Assembly (NCBI RefSeq): GCF_025506355.1
Contig: NZ_JANZYP010000021.1
Coordinates: 51,768 to 115,767, forward strand
Direction: 5' to 3'
DNA: 64,000 nucleotides
Source of the DNA: Sphaerisporangium corydalis
GTDB taxonomy: Bacteria > Actinomycetota > Actinomycetes > Streptosporangiales > Streptosporangiaceae
Part shown: piece by piece, positions 51,592 through 59,846 of the stretch
How positions within the stretch are numbered: the first letter of the stretch is position 1
Layout: every line of letters begins with the position of its first letter
Notes under the pieces: model-generated
What the model was told of the DNA's origin: nothing
The model's input: only the letters and a program-made list of their open reading frames with translations
The model's database searches: none
Translations under genes and position numbers: made by a program

Positions 51592-51771
51592 ACATCGGAT
51601 CATTTAACAAATTGGATACATCCGATGTTCTTGAAGACGATCTCGCGAGCGAGCCAAGATCCATGGGGGTGGTCAATGCCCAGGTGGCGGGGGTTGCGGT
51701 GGTTCTGGGTGGGTTTGTGAACGTGAACAAGCCTCAGAAGTCACCTCTTGACGCCCTCAGACATCCAATGT
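51592..51771. repeat. Three ACATCnGATGT-type palindromic motifs
   Basis: ACATCGGATCA (51592-51602, partial), ACATCCGATGT (51618-51628, perfect odd palindrome) and ACATCCAATGT (51761-51771, one mismatch). They occur upstream of the ThuA operon in unusually AT-rich sequence and look like binding sites of one regulator. Confidence 0.45.
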
Positions 51772-51982
51772 TAACTGCGCCTGACAGTCCTGATACCGGA
51801 GTAGTGCGATGGTCGCGGTGCCGCGTGACCATCGCCCGCCCCGGCTCGGAACCGTCCTGCGGAGAGGGGCCCACGGGCCGACCACGTGACCGGTCGCCGA
51901 TCACCGGTCACGCCGGCCAGGGCCCCTCCCCGCGCGGCATCCCCTTCCGTGCGACCGTAGGGGCGCCCGGAAGAGGGTGGCG

Positions 51983-54649
51983 TCAGCCGATCTCGGCGAG
52001 CCGCGTGCGCGCGGTGCCGGCGGCGACCGCCAGCGCGTCGCCCAGGCGCTCGGGACGCCTGCCGCCCGCGCTCGCGAGCGCCCCTTCGCCGCCCGCGCCA
52101 CCGCCCACCGCCTCGGCCGCGCCGGCCAGGACGTCGCGGGCCCGCAGCCCCGCGCCCGCCAGCGACGGGCTGAGCGCGGCCACCAGCATCGCCTTGCCGC
52201 CGACGTCCGCGCCGAGGACGACCACGCACCGCTCGCCGCCCCGGCGCCGGGCGACCTCGGCGGCCAGCGGGCGCATCTCCTCGCCCGACACCTCCTCCAG
52301 CCGCTCGGCGAGCAGCCACCCGCCCTCGACCGGCCGCACGCGCCCGGCCAGCAGGTCCGCCGTGGCGGCGAGCTCGGCCGCCCGTAGCCCTTCGAGCCGC
52401 CGCCGCGCCTCGGCCAGGGCCGAGAGGCGCTGCCGCAGCCGGTCGGGGGCCTGGCCGGGAGGGGTGCCGAGCAGCGCCGCGAGCTCGGTGAGCAGCTCGT
52501 GCTCGTGGTCGTGGTGGCGCAGCGCGTCGGCGCCGGTGAGCGCCTCGACGCGGCGCAGGCTGGCGCCGATCGACGACTCGCCGATGATGTGCACCGGGCC
52601 CGCCTGCGAACCGTGGCCGACGTGCGTGCCGCCGCACAGCTCGCGGGAGAAGTCGCCGATGTCGACAATGCGCACGCGGTCGCCGTACTTCTCGCCGAAC
52701 AGCGCCGTCGCGCCCGCCGCCTCCGCCTCGGCCCGGCTCGCCTCCCACACCCGCACGCCGGGATCGTCGAGCAGGTGGTCGTTCACCAGCGCCTGCACGG
52801 CGGCGAGCCGCGCGGGGCCGACGGCGGCGAAGTGCGCGAAGTCGAACCGCAGCCGGCCGGGCTCGACCCGCGAGCCCTGCTGGACCGCGTGGTCGCCCAG
52901 CACGCGGCGCAGCATCGCGTGCAGCACGTGGGTGGCCGAGTGGGAGCGCGCGATGGCCGCCCGCCTCCCCGCGTCCACCGCCGCCACCGCCTCCTGGCCC
53001 GCGACGACCTCGCCCTCGGTCACGCGGGCGAGGTGGACGTGCAGGCCGTCGACGCCGGGACGGGTGTCCAGCACCTGGAGGACGCCGCCGGTCCCGGTCC
53101 GTACCGTGCCGGTGTCGCCGACCTGGCCGCCCGCCTCGGCGTAGAACGGGCTGCGGTCCAGGACGACCTCGACCTCCTGCCCCTCGGCCGCACCGCCCAC
53201 CGGCCCTCCCCCGGAAAGGAGCGCGAGGATCCGGGTCTCGGCGGTCGTGCGGTCGTGGCCGACGAAGCGGGTGAGCCCGTGCCGGGCGGCGATCCGGTGG
53301 TAGACGTCCCGCCGGGTCACCGCGTCGCCCTTCTTGTCGCGGCCCGCCCGCTCGCCGTGGCGCCGCTGGTCCTCCAGCAGTTCGGCGAAGGCCTCCTGGT
53401 CCACGGTGAGCCCCGCCGCGCGCGCCGCGTCGAGGGTCAGGTCGACGGGGAAGCCGTAGGTGTCGTGCAGCTCGAAGGCCGTGCGCCCCGTCAGGCCCGC
53501 CGAACCGGTCTCTCGGGCGCGGCCGATCGCGCCCGCGAGGATCCGCGCGCCCTGCCGCAGCGTCCGGCCGAACCCGTTCTCCTCGGCGGTGACCACCTGG
53601 CCCACCAGCGAGCGGTGCCGCTCCAGCTCGGGCCACGCCGGGCCCAGGGTGTCGATGACGCCGCCGGCCAGCGCGGGCAGGACGGGGCCCTCGACGCCGA
53701 GCAGGCGCGCGTGCCGGACGGCGCGGCGCATGAGCCGGCGCAGGACGTACCCCCTGCCGTCCTTGGCGGGCAGCACCCCGTCGGCGACCAGGAACACCGC
53801 CGCGCGGACGTGGTCGGCGACGATCCGGAAGGAGGCCGACGTCTCGCTGCCGTCCCGGCCGGGGTACTCGCGCCCGGCGAGCTCCCGCAGCAGGCCGAAC
53901 GACGGGGCGAGCAGGTCCGTCTCGCAGACCGTCTCGACGTCCTGCAGGATCGCGGCGAGCCGGTCCAGGCCGAGCCCGGTGTCGATGCCCTTGACCGGCA
54001 GCTCCCCGAGGACGGGGAAACCGGACTTGCCGGTGCCCGCGCCGCGCAGGTTCTGCAGGAAGACCAGGTTCCAGATCTCCAGGTACCGCTCGCCGTCGGC
54101 CGCCGGGCCGCCCTCGCGGCCGAAGGACGGGCCACGGTCGTAGTGCAGCTCGGAGGAGGGGCCGCACGGGCCGGGGACGCCCATGGACCAGAAGTTGTCC
54201 GCCATGCCGAGCCGCTGGATACGCGAGGACGGGACGCCGACGCGCCGCCAGATGCGCTCGGCCTCGTCGTCGCCGGTGTAGACGGTCACCCACAGGCGGC
54301 CGGGGTCCAGGCCGAAATGCCGGGTGAGCAGCTCCCAGGACCAGGCGATCGCGTCCTGCTTGAAGTAGTCGCCGAAGGAGAAGTTGCCGAGCATCTCGAA
54401 GAACGTCGCGTGCCGGGCCGTGCGGCCGACGTTCTCGATGTCGGAGGTGCGCGCGCACTTCTGCAGCGAGGTGACGCGCGGGTGGGCGGGCACGCTCTCG
54501 CCGAGGAAGTACGGCTTGAACTGGATCATCCCCGCGCCGGTGAGCAGGAGCGTCGGATCGGAGGGGATGAGCGGGCTTCCGGGCACCACGGCGTGGTCCC
54601 TGGCGGTGAAGAAGTCGCGGAAGGTCGAGCGGATCTCAGTCGAGCGCAT
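51983..54649 (-). CDS. alaS: Alanine--tRNA ligase
   Basis: 888 residues, full length. Class II catalytic domain (LTGAGMIQFKPYFLGE, FFEMLGNFSFGDYFK, GVPGPCGPSSELHYDRG), tRNA-recognition helices, editing domain with complete zinc motif (SHSATHVLH and CGGTHVG) and C-Ala domain. Nothing suggests inactivation. The context is unusual: the main actinobacterial alaS normally lies beside ruvX and mltG, so this may be a second copy (resistance or stress form), though the rest of the genome is not visible. A promoter and about 185-base leader precede it. Confidence 0.93.
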   Translation of the reverse strand: MRSTEIRSTFRDFFTARDHAVVPGSPLIPSDPTLLLTGAGMIQFKPYFLGESVPAHPRVTSLQKCARTSDIENVGRTARHATFFEMLGNFSFGDYFKQDAIAWSWELLTRHFGLDPGRLWVTVYTGDDEAERIWRRVGVPSSRIQRLGMADNFWSMGVPGPCGPSSELHYDRGPSFGREGGPAADGERYLEIWNLVFLQNLRGAGTGKSGFPVLGELPVKGIDTGLGLDRLAAILQDVETVCETDLLAPSFGLLRELAGREYPGRDGSETSASFRIVADHVRAAVFLVADGVLPAKDGRGYVLRRLMRRAVRHARLLGVEGPVLPALAGGVIDTLGPAWPELERHRSLVGQVVTAEENGFGRTLRQGARILAGAIGRARETGSAGLTGRTAFELHDTYGFPVDLTLDAARAAGLTVDQEAFAELLEDQRRHGERAGRDKKGDAVTRRDVYHRIAARHGLTRFVGHDRTTAETRILALLSGGGPVGGAAEGQEVEVVLDRSPFYAEAGGQVGDTGTVRTGTGGVLQVLDTRPGVDGLHVHLARVTEGEVVAGQEAVAAVDAGRRAAIARSHSATHVLHAMLRRVLGDHAVQQGSRVEPGRLRFDFAHFAAVGPARLAAVQALVNDHLLDDPGVRVWEASRAEAEAAGATALFGEKYGDRVRIVDIGDFSRELCGGTHVGHGSQAGPVHIIGESSIGASLRRVEALTGADALRHHDHEHELLTELAALLGTPPGQAPDRLRQRLSALAEARRRLEGLRAAELAATADLLAGRVRPVEGGWLLAERLEEVSGEEMRPLAAEVARRRGGERCVVVLGADVGGKAMLVAALSPSLAGAGLRARDVLAGAAEAVGGGAGGEGALASAGGRRPERLGDALAVAAGTARTRLAEIG

Positions 54650-54971
54650 GGAAAGGCCTCACGAGGTCGATGGGAAGTCGGCGCGCGCCGCCGAGCCGGG
54701 CCGAGAACGAATGCTCGTCCCCCAGCTCGGCGCGGGTAGCTCGCCGCCCCACCTCGTGGCAGGCCATGATTCCGACCGGTTCCTTCTCGTCGCCCTGAGC
54801 GCGCCGGCCACGGCGGCCGGTGCGAACGTCTGTGCGCAGCAGGCTAACCCGGCCGGGCCCGCGGCATCAACGCGGTATCGCGGGGTCCGCTCGTGGAGGG
54901 GAGACCCTCCAGGGCCCGGCACGACGATGGGCCGCCCGCGCGTGCGGGCGGCCCATCCACGCGGAGCCGGT
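54650..54971 (-). promoter_or_regulatory. alaS promoter and long structured leader
   Basis: On the minus strand TTGATG (54870-54865) and TAGCCT (54846-54841) with an 18-base spacer form a good promoter, giving a leader of about 185 bases. It contains a GC hairpin near 54799-54822 (CACCGGCC/GGCCGGCG) and an ATG at 54767 that opens a 43-codon frame ending inside alaS (54636), overlapping its start. No convincing T-box sequence is present. Confidence 0.45.
54926..54957 (-). terminator. Strong terminator hairpin after the PRC-barrel gene
   Basis: GATGGGCCGCCCGC (54926-54939) and GCGGGCGGCCCATC (54944-54957) form a perfect 14-bp stem with a 4-base loop, 15 bases after the PRC-barrel stop. No T-tract. 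A smaller GGAGGG/CCCTCC hairpin follows at 54895-54910. Confidence 0.7.
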
Positions 54972-55331
54972 TCACATGGTCTTGGGGAGCTTCCCGTAGT
55001 ACCCCGCGAGCCTGGCCCGGTAGCCGGGGTCCTTGTAAGCCTTCTGGTCGAACTCGGGGGCGTTCTTGATCTCCTGCTTGGTCCTGGCGACGTAGATCCT
55101 GCGGTCCGGCATGCTGATCTGGGTGACGACGAGCGCGGGGAGGACGACCTTCTTGCCGAAGATCCACGCCCCGGTGTCGACGACGATGTAGCTCTCGCCC
55201 ACCGCGTCACTGGCCTCGTCCACCGAACCGATCTTGCCGTCGACGGCCTCCACCTCGAAGCCGACGATGTCCATCGTCTGATCGCTTCCGTACACGTCCG
55301 GGCGATATGTCCACAGGTTGTCGTTGATCAT
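54972..55331 (-). CDS. PRC-barrel domain protein
   Basis: 119 residues from ATG 55331, with GGGGAG seven bases upstream. A single PRC-barrel (about 10-85: DIVGFEVEAVDGKIGSVDE, YIVVDTGAWIFGKKVVLPA) followed by a charged helical tail. PRC-barrels bind RNA or proteins in RimM and photosynthetic reaction centres; stand-alone stress-type PRC proteins are common in actinobacteria with unknown role. Own terminator; 130 bases downstream of the sensor kinase gene on the same strand. Confidence 0.85.
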   Translation of the reverse strand: MINDNLWTYRPDVYGSDQTMDIVGFEVEAVDGKIGSVDEASDAVGESYIVVDTGAWIFGKKVVLPALVVTQISMPDRRIYVARTKQEIKNAPEFDQKAYKDPGYRARLAGYYGKLPKTM

Positions 55332-55461
55332 GCTTGGCTCCCCTGTTCGCTGGTCCGCCGCGTGCCGCCCGATCTCCGTTTTGTGGGCGTACACGGCATC
55401 CGCTCCGCAGTAATCTCGGTACCCGAGGGCGCGGACGGCCACCTCAGCGCCAGGTAAAGCC

Positions 55462-56853
55462 TTACCGATCGGCCTTGCCGGACGTCACCCCGCCGACCCG
55501 ATCGCCGATCCGTTCGCCCAGCGACACCAGACGCAGCACGAAGCGCGCGCCGCGGGGAGAGTCCTCGACCCGCAGCGTCCCGTGGTGCGCCTCGGCGATC
55601 TCGCGGGAGATGGCCAGGCCGAGCCCGCTGCCGCCGGGGTCGCGCCTGCGCCCGTCCTCGAGCCGGGTGAACCGGGTGAAGACGCGCTCGCGGTCCTGCG
55701 GCGCGATGCCGGCCCCGTCGTCGGTCACGGCCACGACGGCCTGGCCGGCCACCGACTCCACGGTGACCTCGACACGGCTCTCGGCGTGCCGCTGCGCGTT
55801 GCTCAGCAGGTTCTCCAGGATCCGGATGATCTGAATGCGGAAACCGCTTACCCGAACCTCGCCGGACACGTGGACCCGTACGGGAACGCCCTCGGTCCTG
55901 CTCGCCGCCGTCTCGGCGACCAGGGAGCACAGGTCGACCGGCTCGGCCGGCATCTGCTCGGGGGCGTGCAGCCGGGCCAGCACCAGCAGGTCGCCGACGA
56001 CCGCCTCCAGCCGGTCGGTGGTCGACAGCGCCGACCGTATGGCCTCGTAGGGGTCCACGTCGCCGGGGTTCATCAGCGCCTCCTCCAGGCGCACGCGCAG
56101 TCCCGCCAGCGGGTTGCGTATCTCGTGGGAGGCGTCGGAGGCGAACCTCCGCTGCTGCCTGACCGCCGCCTCCAGCCGGGTGAGGGTCTGGTTGGCGGCG
56201 TGGGCGAGCAGCGCGATCTCGTCGCGTCCCGGCGGCAGCGGCACCCGCAGGCTCAGGTCGGAGCCGGTGATCTCCGACATCCGCTTGCTGATCACCTCCA
56301 CCGGGTGCAGCGTCCGGCCCACCATGCTCCACGTCATCCAGCCCACCAGGGCCAGGATCGGGAGCGTCCCCGTCGCGATGACGATGTCCAGCGCGCGGGT
56401 CGCCAGAATGGACGGCTCCGGGATGCCGGCGTAGACCACCGCGGAGTCGGCGGCGGGCGTGACCCGGATGGCCATGATGATGGCGCACCCCTGACCCGGG
56501 GTGCAGTCGGTGAGGTTCTTGAACCGGTCGTAGGGGGGAGGGCGGACGGAGGTCAGCGGCGGCCGCCCGGCCGCGCGCCTGCTGGCCTCAAGGACCCTGC
56601 CCTTGGCGTCCACCACCTGGATCAGGTTGACCCGGCTGGAGGTGGGGATGGTCTGCGGGATCGTGCCGTTCCGCGCCGCGGCGCTCCACTGGCTGGCCAC
56701 CCGCTTGGTGTCGTCGAAGGCGTCGACCTCGATCTTGTACCGGATCACCGCGTCCAGGCTCGCGCCCACGGTGACCAGGAAGACGAACGACAAAATGACC
56801 GCCATCAACGTATAGCGCGCCCGTATCGAACTCAGGCGCGGCACCCGGCTCAC
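55462..56853 (-). CDS. Membrane sensor histidine kinase (HAMP, HisKA)
   Basis: 463 residues. Two membrane helices (about 13-35 and 156-176) flank an extracytoplasmic sensor domain of about 120 residues with a CTPGQGC cysteine pair. HAMP (about 177-230), HisKA with His243 in DASHEIRNPLAG, and HATPase (NLLSNAQRH, VTDDGAGIAP, GGSGLGLAIS) follow. No response regulator lies beside it, so it is an orphan kinase in this window. GTG start with weak ribosome site. Confidence 0.9.
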   Translation of the reverse strand: MSRVPRLSSIRARYTLMAVILSFVFLVTVGASLDAVIRYKIEVDAFDDTKRVASQWSAAARNGTIPQTIPTSSRVNLIQVVDAKGRVLEASRRAAGRPPLTSVRPPPYDRFKNLTDCTPGQGCAIIMAIRVTPAADSAVVYAGIPEPSILATRALDIVIATGTLPILALVGWMTWSMVGRTLHPVEVISKRMSEITGSDLSLRVPLPPGRDEIALLAHAANQTLTRLEAAVRQQRRFASDASHEIRNPLAGLRVRLEEALMNPGDVDPYEAIRSALSTTDRLEAVVGDLLVLARLHAPEQMPAEPVDLCSLVAETAASRTEGVPVRVHVSGEVRVSGFRIQIIRILENLLSNAQRHAESRVEVTVESVAGQAVVAVTDDGAGIAPQDRERVFTRFTRLEDGRRRDPGGSGLGLAISREIAEAHHGTLRVEDSPRGARFVLRLVSLGERIGDRVGGVTSGKADR

Positions 56854-56881
56854 CCTGCCTTCGTCCCGGAAAGATCGCCGC

Positions 56882-57808
56882 TCACCATCGGGTGGGCCAT
56901 GACACCGGTGGAGAGGCCGCGCGGACGCGCGGGCCGAGAGCGGGCAGGGAACGCGGGATGCTCCGTGACGCTGCCGGCCCCGCGTCCAGGGTCGCGTCCT
57001 CGGAGAACAGGGACAGGGTCCGCTCGGACGGGCTGCCCGGTTCCGCGTGGAGCAGGAAGAGCTGCTGGCCGGGGGCCGCCGCGACGGTGAACGCCTCGCA
57101 GGTCACCGTCAGCTCGCCCACCTCGGGGTGCCGGAGCCGCTTGACATCGTTCGCGAGGGCCCGCACGTCGTGCCGGGCCCAGATGCGGCGGAATTCGTCG
57201 CTGGCGGAGGAGAGCTCCTCGACCAGCTCGGGCAGGAAAGGGTCGTCGGGGTCGGTGCCGGCGGCGGCGCGGAGCCAGGCGGCCTTCTCGTACGCGGTCT
57301 TCTCCCATTCGGCGAAGTACCACTGAGCGTCGGGGTTGAGGAAGATCAGCCGGATCAGGTTGTCGCTGTGCTCCAGGCCCGCGGTGAGGGCCCTCGCGGG
57401 CCGGTTGCAGGCCAGGACGTCCAGCCATCGGCCCAGCACGAACGCCGGGGCGTGGTCCCAGCTCTCCATCATGCGCGCCAGGGACGGGTGCGCCGGCTCG
57501 ATACGGCTGGCCGGGCGGCGGCGGCGGCGCGTCCACGGATAGGCCAGCGCGTGAAGGTGGTCGGTGCCGTCCTCGCCCAGGTCCAGTACGCGGGCCAGCG
57601 CGCCGAGCACCTGCTCGGAGGGGCGGCGCTCGCGGCCCTGCTCCAGCCGGATGTAGTAGTCGGTGCTGACCCCCGCCAGCATCGCCACCTCTTCACGGCG
57701 CAACCCCGGCGTCCTGCGGCGGCCCATTGAGCTCAGTCCCGCGTCCTCGAGGGTGGTGGTCTCGCGCCGGGCCCGAAGGAAGTCTCCGAGAAGTCGGTCA
57801 CTGTCCAT
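56882..57808 (-). CDS. XRE-family regulator with MmyB-like ligand-binding domain
   Basis: 308 residues. HTH (about 5-80: RRTPGLRREEVAMLAGVSTDYYIRLEQGR) followed by a MmyB-like PAS-type domain (about 105-275: ARMMESWDHAPAFVLGRWLDV, NLIRLIFLNPDAQ, EELSSASDEFRRIW, HPEVGELTV). Members of this large actinobacterial family often repress a neighbouring gene in response to fatty-acid-like ligands. The divergent small membrane protein gene is the nearest candidate target. The region upstream contains ACGTTATGACATAAAT, a possible operator. Confidence 0.9.
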   Translation of the reverse strand: MDSDRLLGDFLRARRETTTLEDAGLSSMGRRRTPGLRREEVAMLAGVSTDYYIRLEQGRERRPSEQVLGALARVLDLGEDGTDHLHALAYPWTRRRRRPASRIEPAHPSLARMMESWDHAPAFVLGRWLDVLACNRPARALTAGLEHSDNLIRLIFLNPDAQWYFAEWEKTAYEKAAWLRAAAGTDPDDPFLPELVEELSSASDEFRRIWARHDVRALANDVKRLRHPEVGELTVTCEAFTVAAAPGQQLFLLHAEPGSPSERTLSLFSEDATLDAGPAASRSIPRSLPALGPRVRAASPPVSWPTRW

Positions 57809-57998
57809 TTCACCACGTTATGACATAAATCGGACATGAGGGGGGTTGTCTCGCACCCAGTCTAGATACTCCCAGGTAAAGCGCGTCCTGGCAGGTCAAG
57901 GGCTGTTTGACCCATTGTGGACCCATGACCTCCCATGTCACAGATCGAGATGCCACAACCGCCCATCCCACCCCCCGTCCCCGGAAAGGAGCACGCTG

Positions 57999-58262
57999 AT
58001 GTACATGTTCGGCCTCGCGATGAACGGGTGGGAAGCCCTTCTGCTCACCCTCAGCTGCGTCCTGGTCTGGGCGACCATCATCGGCGGCGTCCGGAGCGTG
58101 CTCCAGGAGGCGCACTCCACCTCCGCCCGTGCGGGCACCAGCCCCGAGGAGGACCTGCTCTTCGAGCGGTTCGCCCACGGCGAGATCGGCGACGACGAGT
58201 ACCGCTACCACCGCGAGGCGCTCCGGGGCACGCCCCACGCCTGCGAGCAGCCCTGCCGGTGA
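57999..58262 (+). CDS. Small membrane protein with SHOCT-like C terminus
   Basis: 87 residues from ATG 57999, preceded by AAAGGAG eight bases upstream. One membrane helix (about 10-32, WEALLLTLSCVLVWATIIGG) and a C-terminal SHOCT-type segment (DLLFERFAHGEIGDDEYRYH), a short helical module found in many small membrane proteins. Divergent from the XRE regulator with a 190-base spacer, so possibly controlled by it. Confidence 0.8.
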   Translation: MYMFGLAMNGWEALLLTLSCVLVWATIIGGVRSVLQEAHSTSARAGTSPEEDLLFERFAHGEIGDDEYRYHREALRGTPHACEQPCR

Positions 58263-58548
58263 GCCCGCGCCCGCTGAAAGGGCGCGGCACGGCCCGCGGA
58301 CTCCGGACGACCACGACGATCATGTGGACGGACCCCGCGGCGGACCCCGGGTAAAGATTCCCTCTCCTAGAACTCGATAACGCCAGTCTCCGGCCGACGC
58401 AAAGGCAGGACCAGGTCGGCGGACCCGGCCCGGACCGGCCGGGAGACGAACTCGCGATTCATGGTGACGCTCAGCCGAGCCGGCACCACCACAGCGCATC
58501 GGCGCCGCAGGGACGCATGGGAGGCGTCCGGCGGCGCCGCTTCCGCGT
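58263..58548. other. Non-coding spacer before the repeat array and tRNA
   Basis: No supported gene, RNA or obvious signal. The frames open here lack ribosome sites and family resemblance. Confidence 0.5.
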
Positions 58549-58648
58549 CACGGCCCGGACCCTGTCGTCACGGCCCGGACCCTGTCGTCACGGCCCGGAC
58601 CCTGTCGTCACGGGCCGGACCCTGTCGTCACGGGCCGGACCTTGTCGT
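58549..58648. repeat. Five 20-bp tandem repeats
   Basis: Unit CACGGCCCGGACCCTGTCGT repeated five times with only one or two changes in the last two copies, followed by a degenerate sixth copy to about 58673. No spacers, so not CRISPR. Lies between a small membrane protein gene and the tRNA-Val terminator. Confidence 0.85.
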
Positions 58649-58686
58649 CACGGGCGGACCGGCCCCTGTCGCCTGGGGGCCCCGTC

Positions 58687-58720
58687 AAAAAAGGCCGCTT
58701 CCGGTGTTCGGAAGCGGCCT
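58687..58720 (-). terminator. Intrinsic terminator of tRNA-Val
   Basis: On the minus strand AGGCCGCTTCCG and CGGAAGCGGCCT form a perfect 12-bp stem (58692-58703 with 58709-58720) with a 5-base loop, followed by a T6 run (58692-58687). One of the few classical T-tract terminators in the window. Confidence 0.9.
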
Positions 58721-58730
58721 GTGGCCTGTG

Positions 58731-58802
58731 TGGGCGATACTGGGATCGAACCAGTGACTTCTTCGGTGTGAACGAAGCGCTCTCCCGCTGAGCTAATCGC
58801 CC
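58731..58802 (-). tRNA. tRNA-Val (anticodon CAC)
   Basis: 72 bases. Acceptor stem GGGCGAT/ATCGCCC, D arm GCTC-AGCGGGAG-AGC, anticodon arm CTTCG-TTCACAC-CGAAG with CAC at the anticodon, variable loop AAGTC, T arm ACTGG-TTCGATC-CCAGT, discriminator A. The 3' CCA is not encoded. All stems pair perfectly. Followed by an intrinsic terminator. A tRNA-Val beside ssgB agrees with the core order in related actinomycetes. Confidence 0.95.
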
Positions 58803-59249
58803 TGCAGTGCCGGGGATCCCCACTGGGAAGACCTTGCCGACGGGGAAAACCATACCTCACTCCGAGGCGTGCTGGCGAAGCGGAAGGAGAACACGATCAC
58901 GAAAGGTTCTCAGGAGTCCGGCGGCGTGGCGCCCTGTTGTCATAGCATCGTCATGCCCCATACTCATCCGAATCGCACCACTTATGATCTTTACCCCGAG
59001 ACACCCGTAGATGCCCCGAAGGACGGCCGGAACGACACGCAAAACCCTTGCAAACAGGCGCCTCTAAGCGATGTTTGACCAGGTAGAGGCATAAATGTCG
59101 CGCTGTGATATGCGTTACAGAAGGGCTCAGGAGCGGAATCTCTCCTGGAGGTTCCTTCGTTCCGCAGACATGGCTCCGAGCGAAGTCCTTCAGAGCACCG
59201 CAACCCAGGCCCCGAGCAGGGGACCCACCGACGAAAGGTTTGGCTGACG
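58803..59249. other. Spacer between tRNA-Val and ssgB
   Basis: About 450 bases, less GC-rich than the window average. It should contain the minus-strand tRNA promoter (TATGGT near 58850) and the plus-strand ssgB promoter. A GGAGCGGAATCTCTCCTGGAGG imperfect repeat region lies at about 59132-59152. No gene is supported. Confidence 0.5.
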
Positions 59250-59663
59250 ATGAACGCCACCGTCTCTGCCGAGCTGGGCCTTCGACTTGTGGTCCCCGAC
59301 CGTACCACCGTCCCCCTTCTCGCCGGCCTGAGCTATACGGCCGACGACCCGTACGCCATCCGGATGGCCTTCCACGTGGGGAACGACGAACCGGTCGAGT
59401 GGATCTTCGCCCGCGAGCTGCTGACCGTCGGCATCGTCAGGCGGGTGGGAGACGGTGACGTGCAGGTGTGGCCGGCGCGCGCCGACGGCGAGCGCACGCT
59501 GAACATCAGCCTCACCTCGCCCTTCGGGCAGGCCCTCTTCGAGGTCCCGCTGCCGCCGCTGACCGAGTTCCTGCACCGCACCTACGACCTGGTGGCCGCC
59601 GGCCGTGAGACCGACTTCATGGACCTGGACGAAGAGCTGTCGAACATGCTCTGGAGCTCCTGA
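59250..59663 (+). CDS. ssgB: SsgA-like sporulation-specific cell division regulator, SsgB type
   Basis: 137 residues, full length. Typical SALP protein: LGLRLVVPDRTTVPLLAGL, DPYAIRMAFHVG, VEWIFARELL, VQVWPARADG, FEVPLPPLTEFLHRTYDLV. SsgB recruits FtsZ to future septa during sporulation-specific division in Streptomyces and is the most conserved member across morphologically complex actinomycetes. Position near tRNA-Val and not far from thrS agrees with the Streptomyces ssgB locus, supporting SsgB rather than another SALP. AAAGG lies about 12 bases upstream. Confidence 0.88.
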   Translation: MNATVSAELGLRLVVPDRTTVPLLAGLSYTADDPYAIRMAFHVGNDEPVEWIFARELLTVGIVRRVGDGDVQVWPARADGERTLNISLTSPFGQALFEVPLPPLTEFLHRTYDLVAAGRETDFMDLDEELSNMLWSS

Positions 59664-59772
59664 CCTCGCAGCAGGCCGGACCCCGCTCCGGCCCTCACGA
59701 CCCTCCGGCCGCGCCGATCCGACCGATTCGGCGACGTCCGAACCGTCGCGTCCGTGCCCATGCCGTCGCGAT

Positions 59773-59802
59773 CCGCGTAGACCCGCGTAGACCCGCGTAG
59801 AC
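59773..59802. repeat. Three 10-bp CCGCGTAGAC repeats
   Basis: Three tandem copies of CCGCGTAGAC in the spacer between the convergent ssgB and DUF305 genes. Confidence 0.6.
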
Positions 59803-59846
59803 CCGCCCGCCCTGACCGGCCGTGACCCGGCCGTCCGCCTGGGCCG

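Larger units (their letters stand above)
51419..51982. other. Large control region upstream of the ThuA operon
   Basis: About 560 bases without a credible gene and less GC-rich than its surroundings. The ThuA-side holds a promoter (51512-51540), a palindrome and three ACATCnGATGT-like sites (listed separately). The remainder, toward the alaS stop (51983), shows nothing recognisable. Confidence 0.6.

Noticed and set aside
51542..51730. Small frames in the ThuA upstream region
   Set aside because: No ribosome sites or recognisable protein features; the stretch is better explained as regulatory DNA.
54650..54840. T-box riboswitch upstream of alaS
   Set aside because: GAGGTGGGGCGGCGAGC is only loosely like a T-box core; no specifier loop or canonical TGGTACCGCG sequence could be found by eye. 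A covariance search would decide.
58549..58668. Possible CRISPR array
   Set aside because: The 20-bp units are contiguous, without unique spacers, and there are no cas genes.
58731..58802. tRNA-Val as an attachment site of an integrated element
   Set aside because: No integrase, no duplicated tRNA 3' end and no phage or plasmid genes are visible on either side.
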